A stretch of 64,000 nucleotides of DNA, from assembly GCA_023228885.1 (NCBI GenBank), contig JALOAJ010000004.1, positions 1 through 64,000 on the forward strand, given 5' to 3'. A program made the translations under genes and the position numbers. A model generated the notes under the pieces. It did not search any database and was not told the DNA's origin. It saw only the letters and a list, made by a program, of their open reading frames with translations. This DNA comes from Bacillota bacterium. GTDB lineage: Bacteria > Bacillota > Clostridia > Monoglobales > Firm-18. This document shows positions 51,375 to 59,839 of this stretch, piece after piece; the first letter of the stretch is position 1, and every line of letters begins with the position of its first letter.

Positions 51375-51485
51375 GCTAATCCCCATTTCCGCTCTTGCGG
51401 TGATTTTAATATACCCTTAATAAGTATATCACATTTTTGGTATATTTTTCAGCATTTTTATAAAAAATACTTAAGGGTGAAAAAT

Positions 51486-53063
51486 ATGTCAAGAATTTAT
51501 AAAATTAAAATCGTTATATTTTTAGCGTTACTTGCCCTTAGCGGAAGGATTTTTTATATTGCAATACCAAAAGGTGAGCATTTGGCAAAGCAGGCGGTAA
51601 TGCAGCGTACTGAAAAAATACCCATAAAAACAATGCGGGGCATAATTTACGACAGGGAAATGCGTGCAATAACGGAGGGGCAATGCAACCTTCATGCTGC
51701 GGTAGTTTTACAGGAATGCGCCGATAAGACGGAGGCGGCACGCCTTATTGGGCACCCTTTTACCGATGATGATATACAAGTGTTTGCATTAAATGCCGTG
51801 ACGGAACAGCAGGCAAAGCTTGTAAAAATGAAGGGCGTTTCACTTTTCAATGTTAGCAGTAGATATAATCAAAATGGAATGCTCAGCCATGTTATAGGAT
51901 ACACATCAGACAGCGGCGGGTTTGGCATTGAACAGGCATTTAATGATGAACTTACAATACAAGACAGCGACAGCATTTCGATGATTAAAAATGCCAACAA
52001 GAAAATGATGACGGGGCTTGGGTATAATAAAGTGAGCAAAAAAACATATAAGGGAATTGGGCTTTCGATTGATTATCATATTCAAGCGGCGGCGGAAAAG
52101 GCAATGGATAAGGCTACGGAAAGCGGCGCCGCAATTGTTGTTGATGTTAGAACGGGGGATATTTTGGCAATGGTAAGCCGCCCTAACTTTAATCAAACAC
52201 AGCTTGCAAAATATCTGCTGAGCGATGAAGGGGAATTTATAAATCGGGCGGTGACCTCATATGATGCAGGTTCGGTGTTTAAAGTGGTGCTTGCCGCAGC
52301 AGCGCTTGAGGAGGGATATTACACGGGAAAATCTGTTTTTTCATGCACCGGGTCAACGGATGTGTATGGCAAAGAATTTTTATGCAACGAACTGCAAGGG
52401 CATGGCAGTATTTCGCTTGAGCAAGGATTTGCCCTTTCGTGCAATAGCGTTTTTTATAGCATTGGTCAAAAACTTGGCGCCGAAAATATATGCAAATACG
52501 CAAAAAAATTTGGTATGTCAAAGCCGGTTTTAAATATTGATGGTTTTTGGGAAAGCGGCGGCAACATACCGGAGAGCGCCAATGTGTGGGAAACGGCGAA
52601 CATTTCAATAGGGCAAGGCGCTATAAGCGTTACACCGCTCCAGGTTGCCGATATGTTTTGTACAATTGCAAATGAAGGGTTGCGAAAGCAGTTGGTTTTG
52701 ATGCGTGGAACGGTTGACGAAGATGGCGCATTTACAGAGACAAGTGTGGAGAGCCCCCACAGAGTGCTAAGCAAAAGCACGGCTAAAGCGTTGCAAGGAA
52801 TGCTAAAAGCGGTTGTTGAAAGCGGAACAGGCTCAAACGCGAAACTTGATAATTGGGGCGCCGCCGGAAAAACAGGCAGTGCTCAAACAGGGTGGGAAAA
52901 GGACGGAGAGTTGATGGTACATGGCTGGTTTGGCGGGTTTTTCCCCGCTGATTTGCCGCAATATGTTTGCGTTGTGCTTTCACAAAACGGCAAATCGGGC
53001 GCACTTTCCGCCGCTCCTGTTTTTAAGGAAATAGGAGAAGAAATAATGCGTTTAAAATATTAA
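51486..53063 (+). CDS. Class B penicillin-binding protein (transpeptidase)
   Basis: A 525-residue transpeptidase with an N-terminal membrane anchor (~6-26). The dimerisation domain shows the conserved TMRGIIYDREMRAI near 48. The catalytic motifs are all present: S263-V-F-K266 in YDAGSVFKV, S318-C-N320, and K462-T-G in AAGKTGSAQT. It is shorter than typical PBP2b or SpoVD (about 650 residues) and has no C-terminal PASTA domain. It may act in septal or spore-cortex synthesis. ATG at 51486 follows AAGGGTG. It converges with ksgA, overlapping it by 12 bp. Confidence 0.93.
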   Translation: MSRIYKIKIVIFLALLALSGRIFYIAIPKGEHLAKQAVMQRTEKIPIKTMRGIIYDREMRAITEGQCNLHAAVVLQECADKTEAARLIGHPFTDDDIQVFALNAVTEQQAKLVKMKGVSLFNVSSRYNQNGMLSHVIGYTSDSGGFGIEQAFNDELTIQDSDSISMIKNANKKMMTGLGYNKVSKKTYKGIGLSIDYHIQAAAEKAMDKATESGAAIVVDVRTGDILAMVSRPNFNQTQLAKYLLSDEGEFINRAVTSYDAGSVFKVVLAAAALEEGYYTGKSVFSCTGSTDVYGKEFLCNELQGHGSISLEQGFALSCNSVFYSIGQKLGAENICKYAKKFGMSKPVLNIDGFWESGGNIPESANVWETANISIGQGAISVTPLQVADMFCTIANEGLRKQLVLMRGTVDEDGAFTETSVESPHRVLSKSTAKALQGMLKAVVESGTGSNAKLDNWGAAGKTGSAQTGWEKDGELMVHGWFGGFFPADLPQYVCVVLSQNGKSGALSAAPVFKEIGEEIMRLKY

Positions 53064-53900
53064 CTCTGAAATTTTTATAAACTTGCTTATATCAAGGTTT
53101 TCGCCTCGTATATTTTCATTGCCGCATACATCGCTCACAAGCTGTTTTAGCTGTGCTTTTGGCATATCAAAAGATGAACCCAAAGCGTTTACAAGCGTTT
53201 TTCTGCGCTGTCCGAATGCAGCTTTTACAACTTTAAAAAACTTTCTTTCGTCTGCAACAATCGGCTTGGTATGCCCCTCGACATCCAACCGAACCACCGC
53301 TGAGGTTACCTTTGGCGGGGGGTAAAAAGCGGAGGGGGGCACGGTAAACATAACCTTTGGAGCGCTGTAAAATTGGCATGCAATGGAAAACGCGCTGTAA
53401 TCGGCTGTGGAGTGGCTTGCCACAATTCTTTTTGCAACTTCGTTTTGCACCATAACGGTAGCGGAGGAAATAGGCAGACCCTCCTCTAAAAGCTTCATTA
53501 TAAGTGGCGTAGTAATGTAGTAAGGCAGGTTTGCAACAACGAAAACCTTTGCACCTTCAAAGTTTTCGGCGATTATTTTATTCAGGTCGCATTTTAGCGC
53601 ATCAGCATGGATAATTTTTATATTACCGTATCCCAGAACAGAATTACCAAGGTGATTTGCAAGCTTGCCGTCAAGTTCAATTGAAACAACCTTTAATGCA
53701 TGCTGTGAAAGGCGGTGCGTGAGGGCGCCCAAGCCGGGGCCTATCTCCAAAACACCGCTTTTTTTATTGATTTCGCTTGCCAAAATGGTTTTGGTAAGAA
53801 TGTTATCGTCTATAATAAAATTTTGCCCAAGCGCCTTGTTAGGCTTTATACCAACCTTTTTCATTTCTCGTACAAGTGAGGCAGAACTTTTAATTTCCAA
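53052..53900 (-). CDS. ksgA: 16S rRNA (adenine1518/1519-N6)-dimethyltransferase
   Basis: KsgA of 282 residues, dimethylating two adenines near the 16S 3' end. SAM-binding and catalytic motifs: NKALGQNFIIDDNIL, VLEIGPGLGALT, VSIELDGKL, and VVANLPYYITTPLI with the NLPYY motif. TTG start at 53900 with AAAGGAGATAAG upstream; a longer frame exists but has no support. It overlaps the end of the convergent PBP gene by 12 bp. Confidence 0.95.
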   Translation of the reverse strand: MEIKSSASLVREMKKVGIKPNKALGQNFIIDDNILTKTILASEINKKSGVLEIGPGLGALTHRLSQHALKVVSIELDGKLANHLGNSVLGYGNIKIIHADALKCDLNKIIAENFEGAKVFVVANLPYYITTPLIMKLLEEGLPISSATVMVQNEVAKRIVASHSTADYSAFSIACQFYSAPKVMFTVPPSAFYPPPKVTSAVVRLDVEGHTKPIVADERKFFKVVKAAFGQRRKTLVNALGSSFDMPKAQLKQLVSDVCGNENIRGENLDISKFIKISELIF

Positions 53901-53998
53901 ATGCTTATCTCCTTTGGTAAAAGAATAGCATATATACTTTTCCAATGCAACCCTAAAACGCATAATGTTTATAATTTTAAAACTATGCCGAAAAACAG

Positions 53999-54027
53999 TT
54001 GTGCTAAGGAATAATTTATGATATACT
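53999..54027 (+). promoter_or_regulatory. Promoter of the ruvX operon
   Basis: TTGTGC (53999-54004), 17 bp, TATACT (54022-54027). Confidence 0.6.
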
Positions 54028-54053
54028 TTTAGAGCAGAAAAGAGATGGTTTGA

Positions 54054-54500
54054 ATGCGTGTTGTTGGTGTTGATTACGGCGAAGCAAGAACCGGCGTTGC
54101 GGTTAGTGATTTGTTGGGGTTTATGGCGCACGGAGTTAAGACTGTGTCTTCTTCCGGCGCTAAGAACACGGCAAATGAGGTTGGCAAAATTGCAAAGCAT
54201 TATAAAGCAGGTATAATTGTGGTTGGTTTGCCTAAGAATATGAATAACACATTGGGTGAACGAGGAGAAGCCACGCTGAAATTTGTCCGTCTTTTAAAAG
54301 AGGTTGTTTCGTGTGAGGTTGTTACATGGGATGAGCGTCTTACAACTGTAAGCGCCGCCAATATTTTGAACGAAACGGATACCAAGGGCAAAAAAAGAAA
54401 GGCTGTAATAGACACCGTTGCGGCGGAAATCATTTTACAAAGCTATTTAGATTATAAAAAGCAAGAAATTGCAAAAAGGGAGGAAAATCATGAGCGATGA
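54054..54500 (+). CDS. ruvX: Putative pre-16S rRNA nuclease / Holliday junction resolvase (RuvX, YqgF)
   Basis: RNase H-like nuclease of 148 residues: RVVGVDYGEARTGVAVSD, IIVVGLPKNMNNTLGERGE, VTWDERLTTVSA and DTVAAEIILQSYLD place the four acidic catalytic residues. It acts in 5' processing of 16S rRNA. ATG follows AGAGATGG. The 3' end overlaps the DUF1292 gene by 11 bp, a coupled pair common in Firmicutes. Confidence 0.95.
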   Translation: MRVVGVDYGEARTGVAVSDLLGFMAHGVKTVSSSGAKNTANEVGKIAKHYKAGIIVVGLPKNMNNTLGERGEATLKFVRLLKEVVSCEVVTWDERLTTVSAANILNETDTKGKKRKAVIDTVAAEIILQSYLDYKKQEIAKREENHER

Positions 54501-54789
54501 AATAAATAACAGATTAATTGAGCTTACGGACGAGGAAACAGGTGAAAAGGTTACCTTTGAGCATTTGGATTCTATAATTTATGGCGATGATAATTATTTG
54601 GTGTTAACCGAATACGATGAAAACGAGCAACCCGAAAGCGAAAAGGAATATGATGTTTATGTTATGAAATTGGTTGTTGAAGAAAACGGTGAAGAGGCTT
54701 TAGAGGTTGTTGAAGATGATGATGTTATAAATAATGTTTTCAACGAATTCAAAGCCCATGCAGAAGATGAGTTTGAATTTTTGGATTAA
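54490..54789 (+). CDS. DUF1292 (YrzB-like) protein
   Basis: A 99-residue acidic protein: NRLIELTDEETGEKVTFEHLDSIIYGDDNYLVLTEY, then DVYVMKLVVEENGEEALEVVEDDDVINNVFNEF. The family is widespread beside ruvX in Firmicutes and has no known biochemistry. ATG at 54490 follows AGGGAGG inside the ruvX end. Confidence 0.93.
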   Translation: MSDEINNRLIELTDEETGEKVTFEHLDSIIYGDDNYLVLTEYDENEQPESEKEYDVYVMKLVVEENGEEALEVVEDDDVINNVFNEFKAHAEDEFEFLD

Positions 54790-54843
54790 GCGGCGTAAAA
54801 ATAATCAAATATCATAATTAAATGCGATATTAATATTTCCCAC

Positions 54844-54872
54844 TTGATTTTTTGCTCCAAAACAGCTATAAT
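54844..54872 (+). promoter_or_regulatory. Promoter of 6S RNA
   Basis: TTGATT (54844-54849), 17 bp, TATAAT (54867-54872), setting the RNA 5' end near 54880. Confidence 0.75.
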
Positions 54873-54879
54873 AAAGGTG

Positions 54880-55090
54880 AAAGACGCAAGTCTTGAAATG
54901 ATTTCCCTGGGGTGTTTGTGATTATAGTATTATTTATAACCAACACTTATTAAACGGGAGTCTGCCCTCCGACAGTGGCGTGTATGCTTTAATTTATTAA
55001 AGAAACCCATAAGCTGCCGGGAAGACACCCACCTGCGAAAGCAGGTTGTAAATTTGCTAAACACGGCACCTTGGGGAAAGATATAACAAA
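54880..55090 (+). ncRNA. ssrS: 6S RNA
   Basis: A ~210-nt stretch with the Firmicutes 6S RNA layout and no ORF. The closing stem pairs TTTCCCTGGGGTG (54902-54914) with CACCTTGGGGAAA (55067-55079); the open central bubble flanks GGGAGTCTGCCCTCCGACAG and AAACCCATAAGCTGCCGGGAAGAC. A 5' hairpin AAGAC/GTCTT starts the transcript. 6S RNA mimics an open promoter and sequesters sigma-A polymerase. Assigned by pattern; ends are approximate. Confidence 0.85.
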
Positions 55091-55092
55091 AG

Positions 55093-55130
55093 CAAGCCGG
55101 GGTATTTTGCCTCGGCTTGTTCTGTTTTTG
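55093..55130 (+). terminator. Terminator of 6S RNA
   Basis: CAAGCCGGGG (55093-55102) pairs with CCTCGGCTTG (55110-55119) and is followed by TTCTGTTTTT. Confidence 0.85.
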
Positions 55131-55233
55131 GCGCTTTTTTCATAAAACACTTTACTTTTTTGTGTTTTTATATTATTATTTAGCATAGGCATGTAGCTAA
55201 ACCCTTTTATGCCCAATGGCAAAGGAGGCTGTT

Positions 55234-56724
55234 ATGAATTATATAAGTACAAGGAGCAACGATTACAGTTGCAAAAGTGCATATGCAATAAAGAAAGGGC
55301 TTGCGGCAGATGGCGGGCTTTACATTCCAACCAAATTTCCGCTGCTTACGCTTGATGAAATTTCCGCTATGTCGGCGGACAACTACAATATGCGCGCATT
55401 CAACATTATGCGCCGCTTTTTGACAGATTTTTCAGACGCAGAAATAAAAGAAAGCATTGATAAGGCGTATAACAAGCAAAATTTTGAAACGGAAAGCATA
55501 GCCCCCGTATATAAGCTTAATAATCAAGTTTATTTTTTGGAGCTTTGGCATGGGTGCAGCTCCGCATTTAAAGATGTTGCGCTTCAAATATTGCCCCACC
55601 TGTTGACCCTTTCAATCAAAAAAACAGGTGAAGATAAAACTGTGGTTGTGCTCGTTGCCACATCGGGGGATACCGGCAAGGCCGCTTTGGAGGGTTTTAA
55701 GAATGTTGACAAAACAAAAGTGATAGTGTTTTTCCCTGCAAACGGCGTTTCGGAAATTCAGCGGCTGCAAATGGTTACACAAGAAGGCGATAATGTGTCG
55801 GTCGGCTCAATTGTTGGGAATTTTGACGACGCCCAGTCTGCCGTCAAGGGGATATTTTCGGACGAAAGCATTAAAAAGGAACTTTCGGAAAAAGGTTTTT
55901 TGCTTTCATCTGCCAATTCAATTAATTGGGGCAGGTTGTTACCGCAAATAGTTTACTATTTTTCGGCGTATTGTGATTTGCTGTTGAACGAAGAAATTAT
56001 ACTTGGCGAAAATGTAAACTTTGTTGTTCCGACCGGAAACTTCGGCAATATATTGGCGGGGTATTATGCAAAAGTAATGGGCTTGCCGATTAAAACGCTT
56101 ATTTGCGCATCCAACAAAAATAATGTGCTTGCTGATTTTATCAACACCGGGATGTATGATATAAACAGAAGGTTTTATGAAACATCGTCGCCTTCTATGG
56201 ATATACTTATTTCGAGCAATTTAGAAAGGCTTTTGTATGATATTACCGGCGGTGATTACACTCGGGTGAAAGACTGGATGCACGATTTGAAAATGCGCGG
56301 AAGATACGAAGTTCCCGACATTACCAAGCAACGCATTAAAGAGGTATTATGGGGCGGGTTTTGCAACGAGGCGGACACGCTTATGACAATTAAAGACACA
56401 TTCGAGGCATATGGCTATATAATGGATACCCATACCGCCGTTGCAAAAAATGTATATGACCAATATTTATTTAAAACGGGGGATAGCACCAAGTCAATAA
56501 TTTTATCTACCGCAAACCCCTTTAAATTTGGCGAAAGCGTTATGACGGCGCTAAAGGGCGAGTTGGAAAAGGATGTAGGTCAATTTCAATTGCTTGAGGA
56601 TTTATCCGTCATTACCGAAACAAAGGTGCCGACGCAGCTTTTAGCGCTTAAAAATAAGGATATACGATTTGGGCAAGTTTTAGACAAAAAAGATATGAAG
56701 GAATTTATTTATAATTCTCTATAA
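55234..56724 (+). CDS. thrC: Threonine synthase
   Basis: PLP enzyme of 496 residues converting O-phosphohomoserine to threonine. MNYISTRSNDYSCKSAYAIKKGLAADGGLYIP is the typical N-terminus; SSAFKDVALQ holds the Schiff-base Lys, and VVLVATSGDTGKAALEGF and VPTGNFGNILAGYYAKVMGLPI form the phosphate and cofactor sites. ATG at 55234 after AAAGGAGG. No T-box precedes it. Confidence 0.97.
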   Translation: MNYISTRSNDYSCKSAYAIKKGLAADGGLYIPTKFPLLTLDEISAMSADNYNMRAFNIMRRFLTDFSDAEIKESIDKAYNKQNFETESIAPVYKLNNQVYFLELWHGCSSAFKDVALQILPHLLTLSIKKTGEDKTVVVLVATSGDTGKAALEGFKNVDKTKVIVFFPANGVSEIQRLQMVTQEGDNVSVGSIVGNFDDAQSAVKGIFSDESIKKELSEKGFLLSSANSINWGRLLPQIVYYFSAYCDLLLNEEIILGENVNFVVPTGNFGNILAGYYAKVMGLPIKTLICASNKNNVLADFINTGMYDINRRFYETSSPSMDILISSNLERLLYDITGGDYTRVKDWMHDLKMRGRYEVPDITKQRIKEVLWGGFCNEADTLMTIKDTFEAYGYIMDTHTAVAKNVYDQYLFKTGDSTKSIILSTANPFKFGESVMTALKGELEKDVGQFQLLEDLSVITETKVPTQLLALKNKDIRFGQVLDKKDMKEFIYNSL

Positions 56725-56735
56725 CTTCGTGGGAA

Positions 56736-56886
56736 ATGTCCCCCGCCTCTATAGGCGGCGGGTTCCGATTTATCAATAAAGTGGCGAGGGATATACCTTA
56801 AAGGGCACGCGTCCCCCACTTCGTTGAAACGCATTAATGCAAGAAAAAATTTCTGCAATCGAAATTTTTTCTACCGTTGCATTATA
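56736..56886 (+). repeat. Hairpin-rich intergenic element
   Basis: Three hairpins in about 150 bp: CCCGCC/GGCGGCGGG (56742-56747/56754-56762), an imperfect GTGG...GGGA/TCCC...CCAC (56781-56819), and a long AT-rich hairpin in which TAATGCAA-GAAAAAATTTC (56835-56853) faces GAAATTTTTTC (56861-56871) and, after TACCG, TTGCATTA (56877-56884). No ORF is inside. The pattern resembles dispersed intergenic repeats of Clostridia; a genome-wide copy count is needed. The first hairpin may also stop thrC. Confidence 0.5.
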
Positions 56887-56917
56887 AAAATGTCATTCCC
56901 AAAGGTTGGGAATGACA
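56884..56917 (-). terminator. Terminator of the DUF1540 gene
   Basis: On the minus strand TGTCATTCCCAA (56906-56917) pairs with TTGGGAATGACA (56891-56902), then TTTTTATAAT. Confidence 0.8.
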
Positions 56918-56926
56918 AAGTGATGT

Positions 56927-57094
56927 TTACTCAAAACTGTTTGGTTTATAGGTTATGCAATCGGCAAATTCAAAAAAATCATCACTTTTGGAGCTTATTA
57001 AAATACGGTCGGCAGTACATTTTTGTGATGAGTTGTAGGCGCAGGTTGTTACGGTGCAGTCTATTCCGGGTAAACATTCTTTAGATTTGTCCAT
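56927..57094 (-). CDS. DUF1540 small cysteine protein
   Basis: A 55-residue protein: MDKSKECLPGIDCTVTTC AYNSSQKCTADRILIS...DCITYKPNSFE. The Cys pattern C-x5-C-x4-C-x7-C-x19-C with CTVTTCAYN and CTADRI matches DUF1540, a small probably metal-binding family common in spore formers. ATG at 57094 follows AGGAGTGATAGCC. A clear terminator follows. Found by reading the sequence because it is shorter than an ordinary ORF cut-off. Confidence 0.83.
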   Translation of the reverse strand: MDKSKECLPGIDCTVTTCAYNSSQKCTADRILISSKSDDFFEFADCITYKPNSFE

Positions 57095-57161
57095 GGCTAT
57101 CACTCCTTCATAAATTATTGTGCCTTATACTTATGGATTTATACAAACAGGTGGTGGTTAA

Positions 57162-57827
57162 ATGTCCCTTTTTGCTATATCCGACTTGCATTTGTCTTTC
57201 AAAGCAAATAAGCCGATGGATGTTTTCGGCGGCAGATGGGAAAACTATATAGAAACTCTTTCAAATAATTGGAATAAAAATGTGCGTGACGAGGATACTG
57301 TTGTATTATGCGGCGATAACTCATGGGCTACTTATTTAGAAGACGCGGATTTGGATTTTGAGTTTATAAACTCACTCCCGGGCAAAAAGATATTATCCAA
57401 GGGAAAACATGATTATTGGTGGACGACTCAAAAAAAAATGAATGAATTTTGCGTAGACAATAACTTTAACACGATAAGCTTTTTGCAAAACAATTATTAT
57501 ATGTATAATGATATTGCAATTTGCGGGACGCGAGGTTGGATGCCCGATGCCAAAGACGAAAAAATTTTCAACCGAGAGCTTGAAAGGCTTGCCATTTCGC
57601 TAAATGCCGCAAAAATTTCAAAACCGCGTGAAATAATTGTCGCGCTTCACTACCCGCCGGAAAATGCTTTTCGTAAAGTTTTGGAAAATTTCGGGGTGTC
57701 GCATTGCATTTACGGGCATTTACATGGTAATGCACAAAAAAATGCTCTAAGCGGCACTATAAATGGTGTAAAGTATCTATTAGTTTCGTGTGATTATTTG
57801 CAATTTAACCCTTTTAAATTATATTAA
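57162..57827 (+). CDS. Metallophosphoesterase with GKHD in place of GNHD
   Basis: A 221-residue calcineurin-like protein: FAISDLHLSF (D-x-H), CGDNSWATYLEDA, LSKGKHDYWWTT, ALHYPP and IYGHLHG. In this family the third motif is GNHDYWW; here position 82 is Lys (AAA at 57405), one base from Asn. The Asn coordinates metal and substrate, so activity could be reduced. The rest of the metal site looks complete. ATG follows AGGTGGTGG. Neighbours are unrelated. Confidence 0.87.
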   Translation: MSLFAISDLHLSFKANKPMDVFGGRWENYIETLSNNWNKNVRDEDTVVLCGDNSWATYLEDADLDFEFINSLPGKKILSKGKHDYWWTTQKKMNEFCVDNNFNTISFLQNNYYMYNDIAICGTRGWMPDAKDEKIFNRELERLAISLNAAKISKPREIIVALHYPPENAFRKVLENFGVSHCIYGHLHGNAQKNALSGTINGVKYLLVSCDYLQFNPFKLY

Positions 57828-57830
57828 TTT

Positions 57831-57876
57831 ATGGTACAATAGGTGAAAGCGAATTTAACCGCAAATAATTTTGCGG
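57831..57876 (+). promoter_or_regulatory. Promoter and leader hairpin of tig
   Basis: Extended -10 ATGGTACAAT (57831-57840) with a poor -35. In the leader CCGCAAA (57859-57865) pairs with TTTGCGG (57870-57876) around a TAAT loop, without a T-run. Confidence 0.55.
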
Positions 57877-57926
57877 ATGTATAATAACCTTTGCAATGTC
57901 AATAATCTTTAGGAGGAATTTTAATA

Positions 57927-59207
57927 ATGCAGGCTAATTTGGAAAAGATAACAGGAAACACCGCTTATATTAATATTGAAATTGATGAGGCGGAGTTTAA
58001 AAAAGGGGTAGATAAGGCTTATGTAAAAAATGCTAAGCATTTTTCAATCCCGGGCTTTAGAAAGGGTAAAGCGCCCAAGGTTCTGATTGAGCAATACTAT
58101 GGTCCAAGTATTTTTTATGAAGATGCTGTTAATATATTGTTGCCAGATGCCTATGAGGATGCGGTGCGAACATTAAACTTAGAGCCGGTTGATCGACCTG
58201 ATTTTGAAATTAAAGAAATCGGTGAAGGGCAAAAGGGCGTGTCGCTAAGCGCAACCGTTACCTTGAAGCCGAAAGTAGAGCTTGGCAAATATAAGGGCAT
58301 TGAACTTAAAAAGGTTGAATATCCCGTTACAGATGAGGATTTAGATAAGGAAATACAGTCATATCGTGAGCGCAATTCCCGCATTATTACCGTGGAAGAC
58401 AGAGCCGTTAAAGACGGGGATATCGTGACAATTGATTTTAAGGGTTATAAAGACGGCGAACCTTTCCCCGGCGGAGAGGGTAAAGAACACGAGCTTACAA
58501 TCGGCTCGGGGCAGTTTATCCCGGGCTTTGAACAACAGCTTATAGGCTGTGAAATCGGTGCTGAACCAAAGGTTTCCGTTACATTTCCCGATGATTATCA
58601 TGCTGATGATTTAAAAGGAGCAAAAGCGGAATTTGAAGTTAAAATTCATTCTATCAAAGTTAAAGAACTGCCTGAAACGGATGATGAATTTGCAAAGGAT
58701 ATTTCTGAATTTGATACATTTGAGGAATTTAAAAATGATATAAAAGAAAAGCTTAACAAGCAGGCAAGCGAAAGACAAAAAATGCAAATGGAAAATGACG
58801 CCACGCAAGCGGCTGCTGAAAATACAAAGGTAGACATTCCCGCATGCATGATTGATTCGCAAATTGATGTTATGCTGAGGGATTATGAAATGCGCCTTCG
58901 TCAGCAAGGGCTTAGCCTTGAAAATTACTTGCAAATTACCAATATGTCGATTGACGATTTTAAAGGACAATTCAGCGAGCAGGCGGAAAAGCAAGTGAAA
59001 ATAACCCTTACTTTAGAACAAATTATTAAAGAGGAAAATATCGAGGTTACCGAGCAAGAAACGGAAGATGAAATCACACGACTTGCCGAACTTTACAACA
59101 TCCCTGCCGAAAATGTTAAAAATGCAATACCGGCGGATGACATTAAGCGCGATGTAAAAACCAAAAAGGCAATTGATATAATTGTATCAAACGCCGTTAT
59201 AAAGTAA
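57927..59207 (+). CDS. tig: Trigger factor
   Basis: Ribosome-associated chaperone of 426 residues. The N-terminal ribosome-binding domain holds FSIPGFRKGKAP (the GFRxGxxP signature); the FKBP-like PPIase domain follows (DGDIVTIDFKGYKDGEPFPGGEG, GSGQFIPGFEQQLIG); the C-terminal arm domain is helical. It heads the tig-clpP-clpX run, a classical proteostasis order in Firmicutes. ATG after AGGAGG. Confidence 0.98.
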   Translation: MQANLEKITGNTAYINIEIDEAEFKKGVDKAYVKNAKHFSIPGFRKGKAPKVLIEQYYGPSIFYEDAVNILLPDAYEDAVRTLNLEPVDRPDFEIKEIGEGQKGVSLSATVTLKPKVELGKYKGIELKKVEYPVTDEDLDKEIQSYRERNSRIITVEDRAVKDGDIVTIDFKGYKDGEPFPGGEGKEHELTIGSGQFIPGFEQQLIGCEIGAEPKVSVTFPDDYHADDLKGAKAEFEVKIHSIKVKELPETDDEFAKDISEFDTFEEFKNDIKEKLNKQASERQKMQMENDATQAAAENTKVDIPACMIDSQIDVMLRDYEMRLRQQGLSLENYLQITNMSIDDFKGQFSEQAEKQVKITLTLEQIIKEENIEVTEQETEDEITRLAELYNIPAENVKNAIPADDIKRDVKTKKAIDIIVSNAVIK

Positions 59208-59233
59208 TATACATAATAAAGGAGAGATAAATT

Positions 59234-59818
59234 ATGAGTTTAGTGCCAATGGTAATAGAGCAAACAAACAGGGGTGAACGGTCTTATGACATATTTTCGC
59301 GCCTTTTAAAAGATAGGATAATTTTTTTGGGCGAAAGCGTTAACGATGTTACGGCAAGCCTTGTAATAGCGCAAATGCTTTTTCTTGAAGGCGAAGATAG
59401 CGAAAAAGACATTAATTTTTACATCAACAGCCCGGGCGGTTCTATAACATCGGGAATGGCAATATACGACACAATGCAATTTGTTAAATGCGATGTTTCA
59501 ACAATATGTGTCGGAATGGCGGCAAGCATGGGTGCGTTTTTGTTGGCGGCAGGCGCAAAAGGCAAAAGATTTGCCCTTCCAAACAGCGAAATGATGATAC
59601 ATCAACCGTCGGGCGGAATGCAAGGTCAGGCAAGCGACATAAAAATTCATTCGGATAGAATAATCAGAATGAGAAAAAGTTTAAATGAAATACTTGCAAA
59701 AAACACCGGCAAACCGCTGGAAATTATAGAGCGTGACACAGAACGGGATAATTTTTTGGTTGCGGAAGAAGCAGTTGAATACGGAATTATAGATAAAATT
59801 TTATATAAGCGTGCATAA
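59234..59818 (+). CDS. clpP: ATP-dependent Clp protease proteolytic subunit
   Basis: Serine protease of 194 residues with the usual triad: Ser in [11 protein letters not shown], His in MMIHQPSGG and Asp near RDTERDNFL. The N-terminal [23 protein letters not shown] and YINSPGGSI are typical. It associates with ClpX, encoded 21 bp downstream. ATG follows AAAGGAGAG. Confidence 0.98.
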   Translation: MSLVPMVIEQTNRGERSYDIFSRLLKDRIIFLGESVNDVTASLVIAQMLFLEGEDSEKDINFYINSPGGSITSGMAIYDTMQFVKCDVSTICVGMAASMGAFLLAAGAKGKRFALPNSEMMIHQPSGGMQGQASDIKIHSDRIIRMRKSLNEILAKNTGKPLEIIERDTERDNFLVAEEAVEYGIIDKILYKRA

Positions 59819-59839
59819 AGTTAAATATGGAGTGATGTT

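Noticed and set aside
53901..54200. N-terminal extension of ksgA
   Set aside because: The extra 100 residues are unrelated to KsgA, run into the ruvX promoter and lack a start site; TTG at 53900 has AAAGGAG.
55131..55233. T-box or threonine leader before thrC
   Set aside because: Only about 100 bp between the 6S terminator and the start, with no conserved T-box sequence or Thr-rich ORF.
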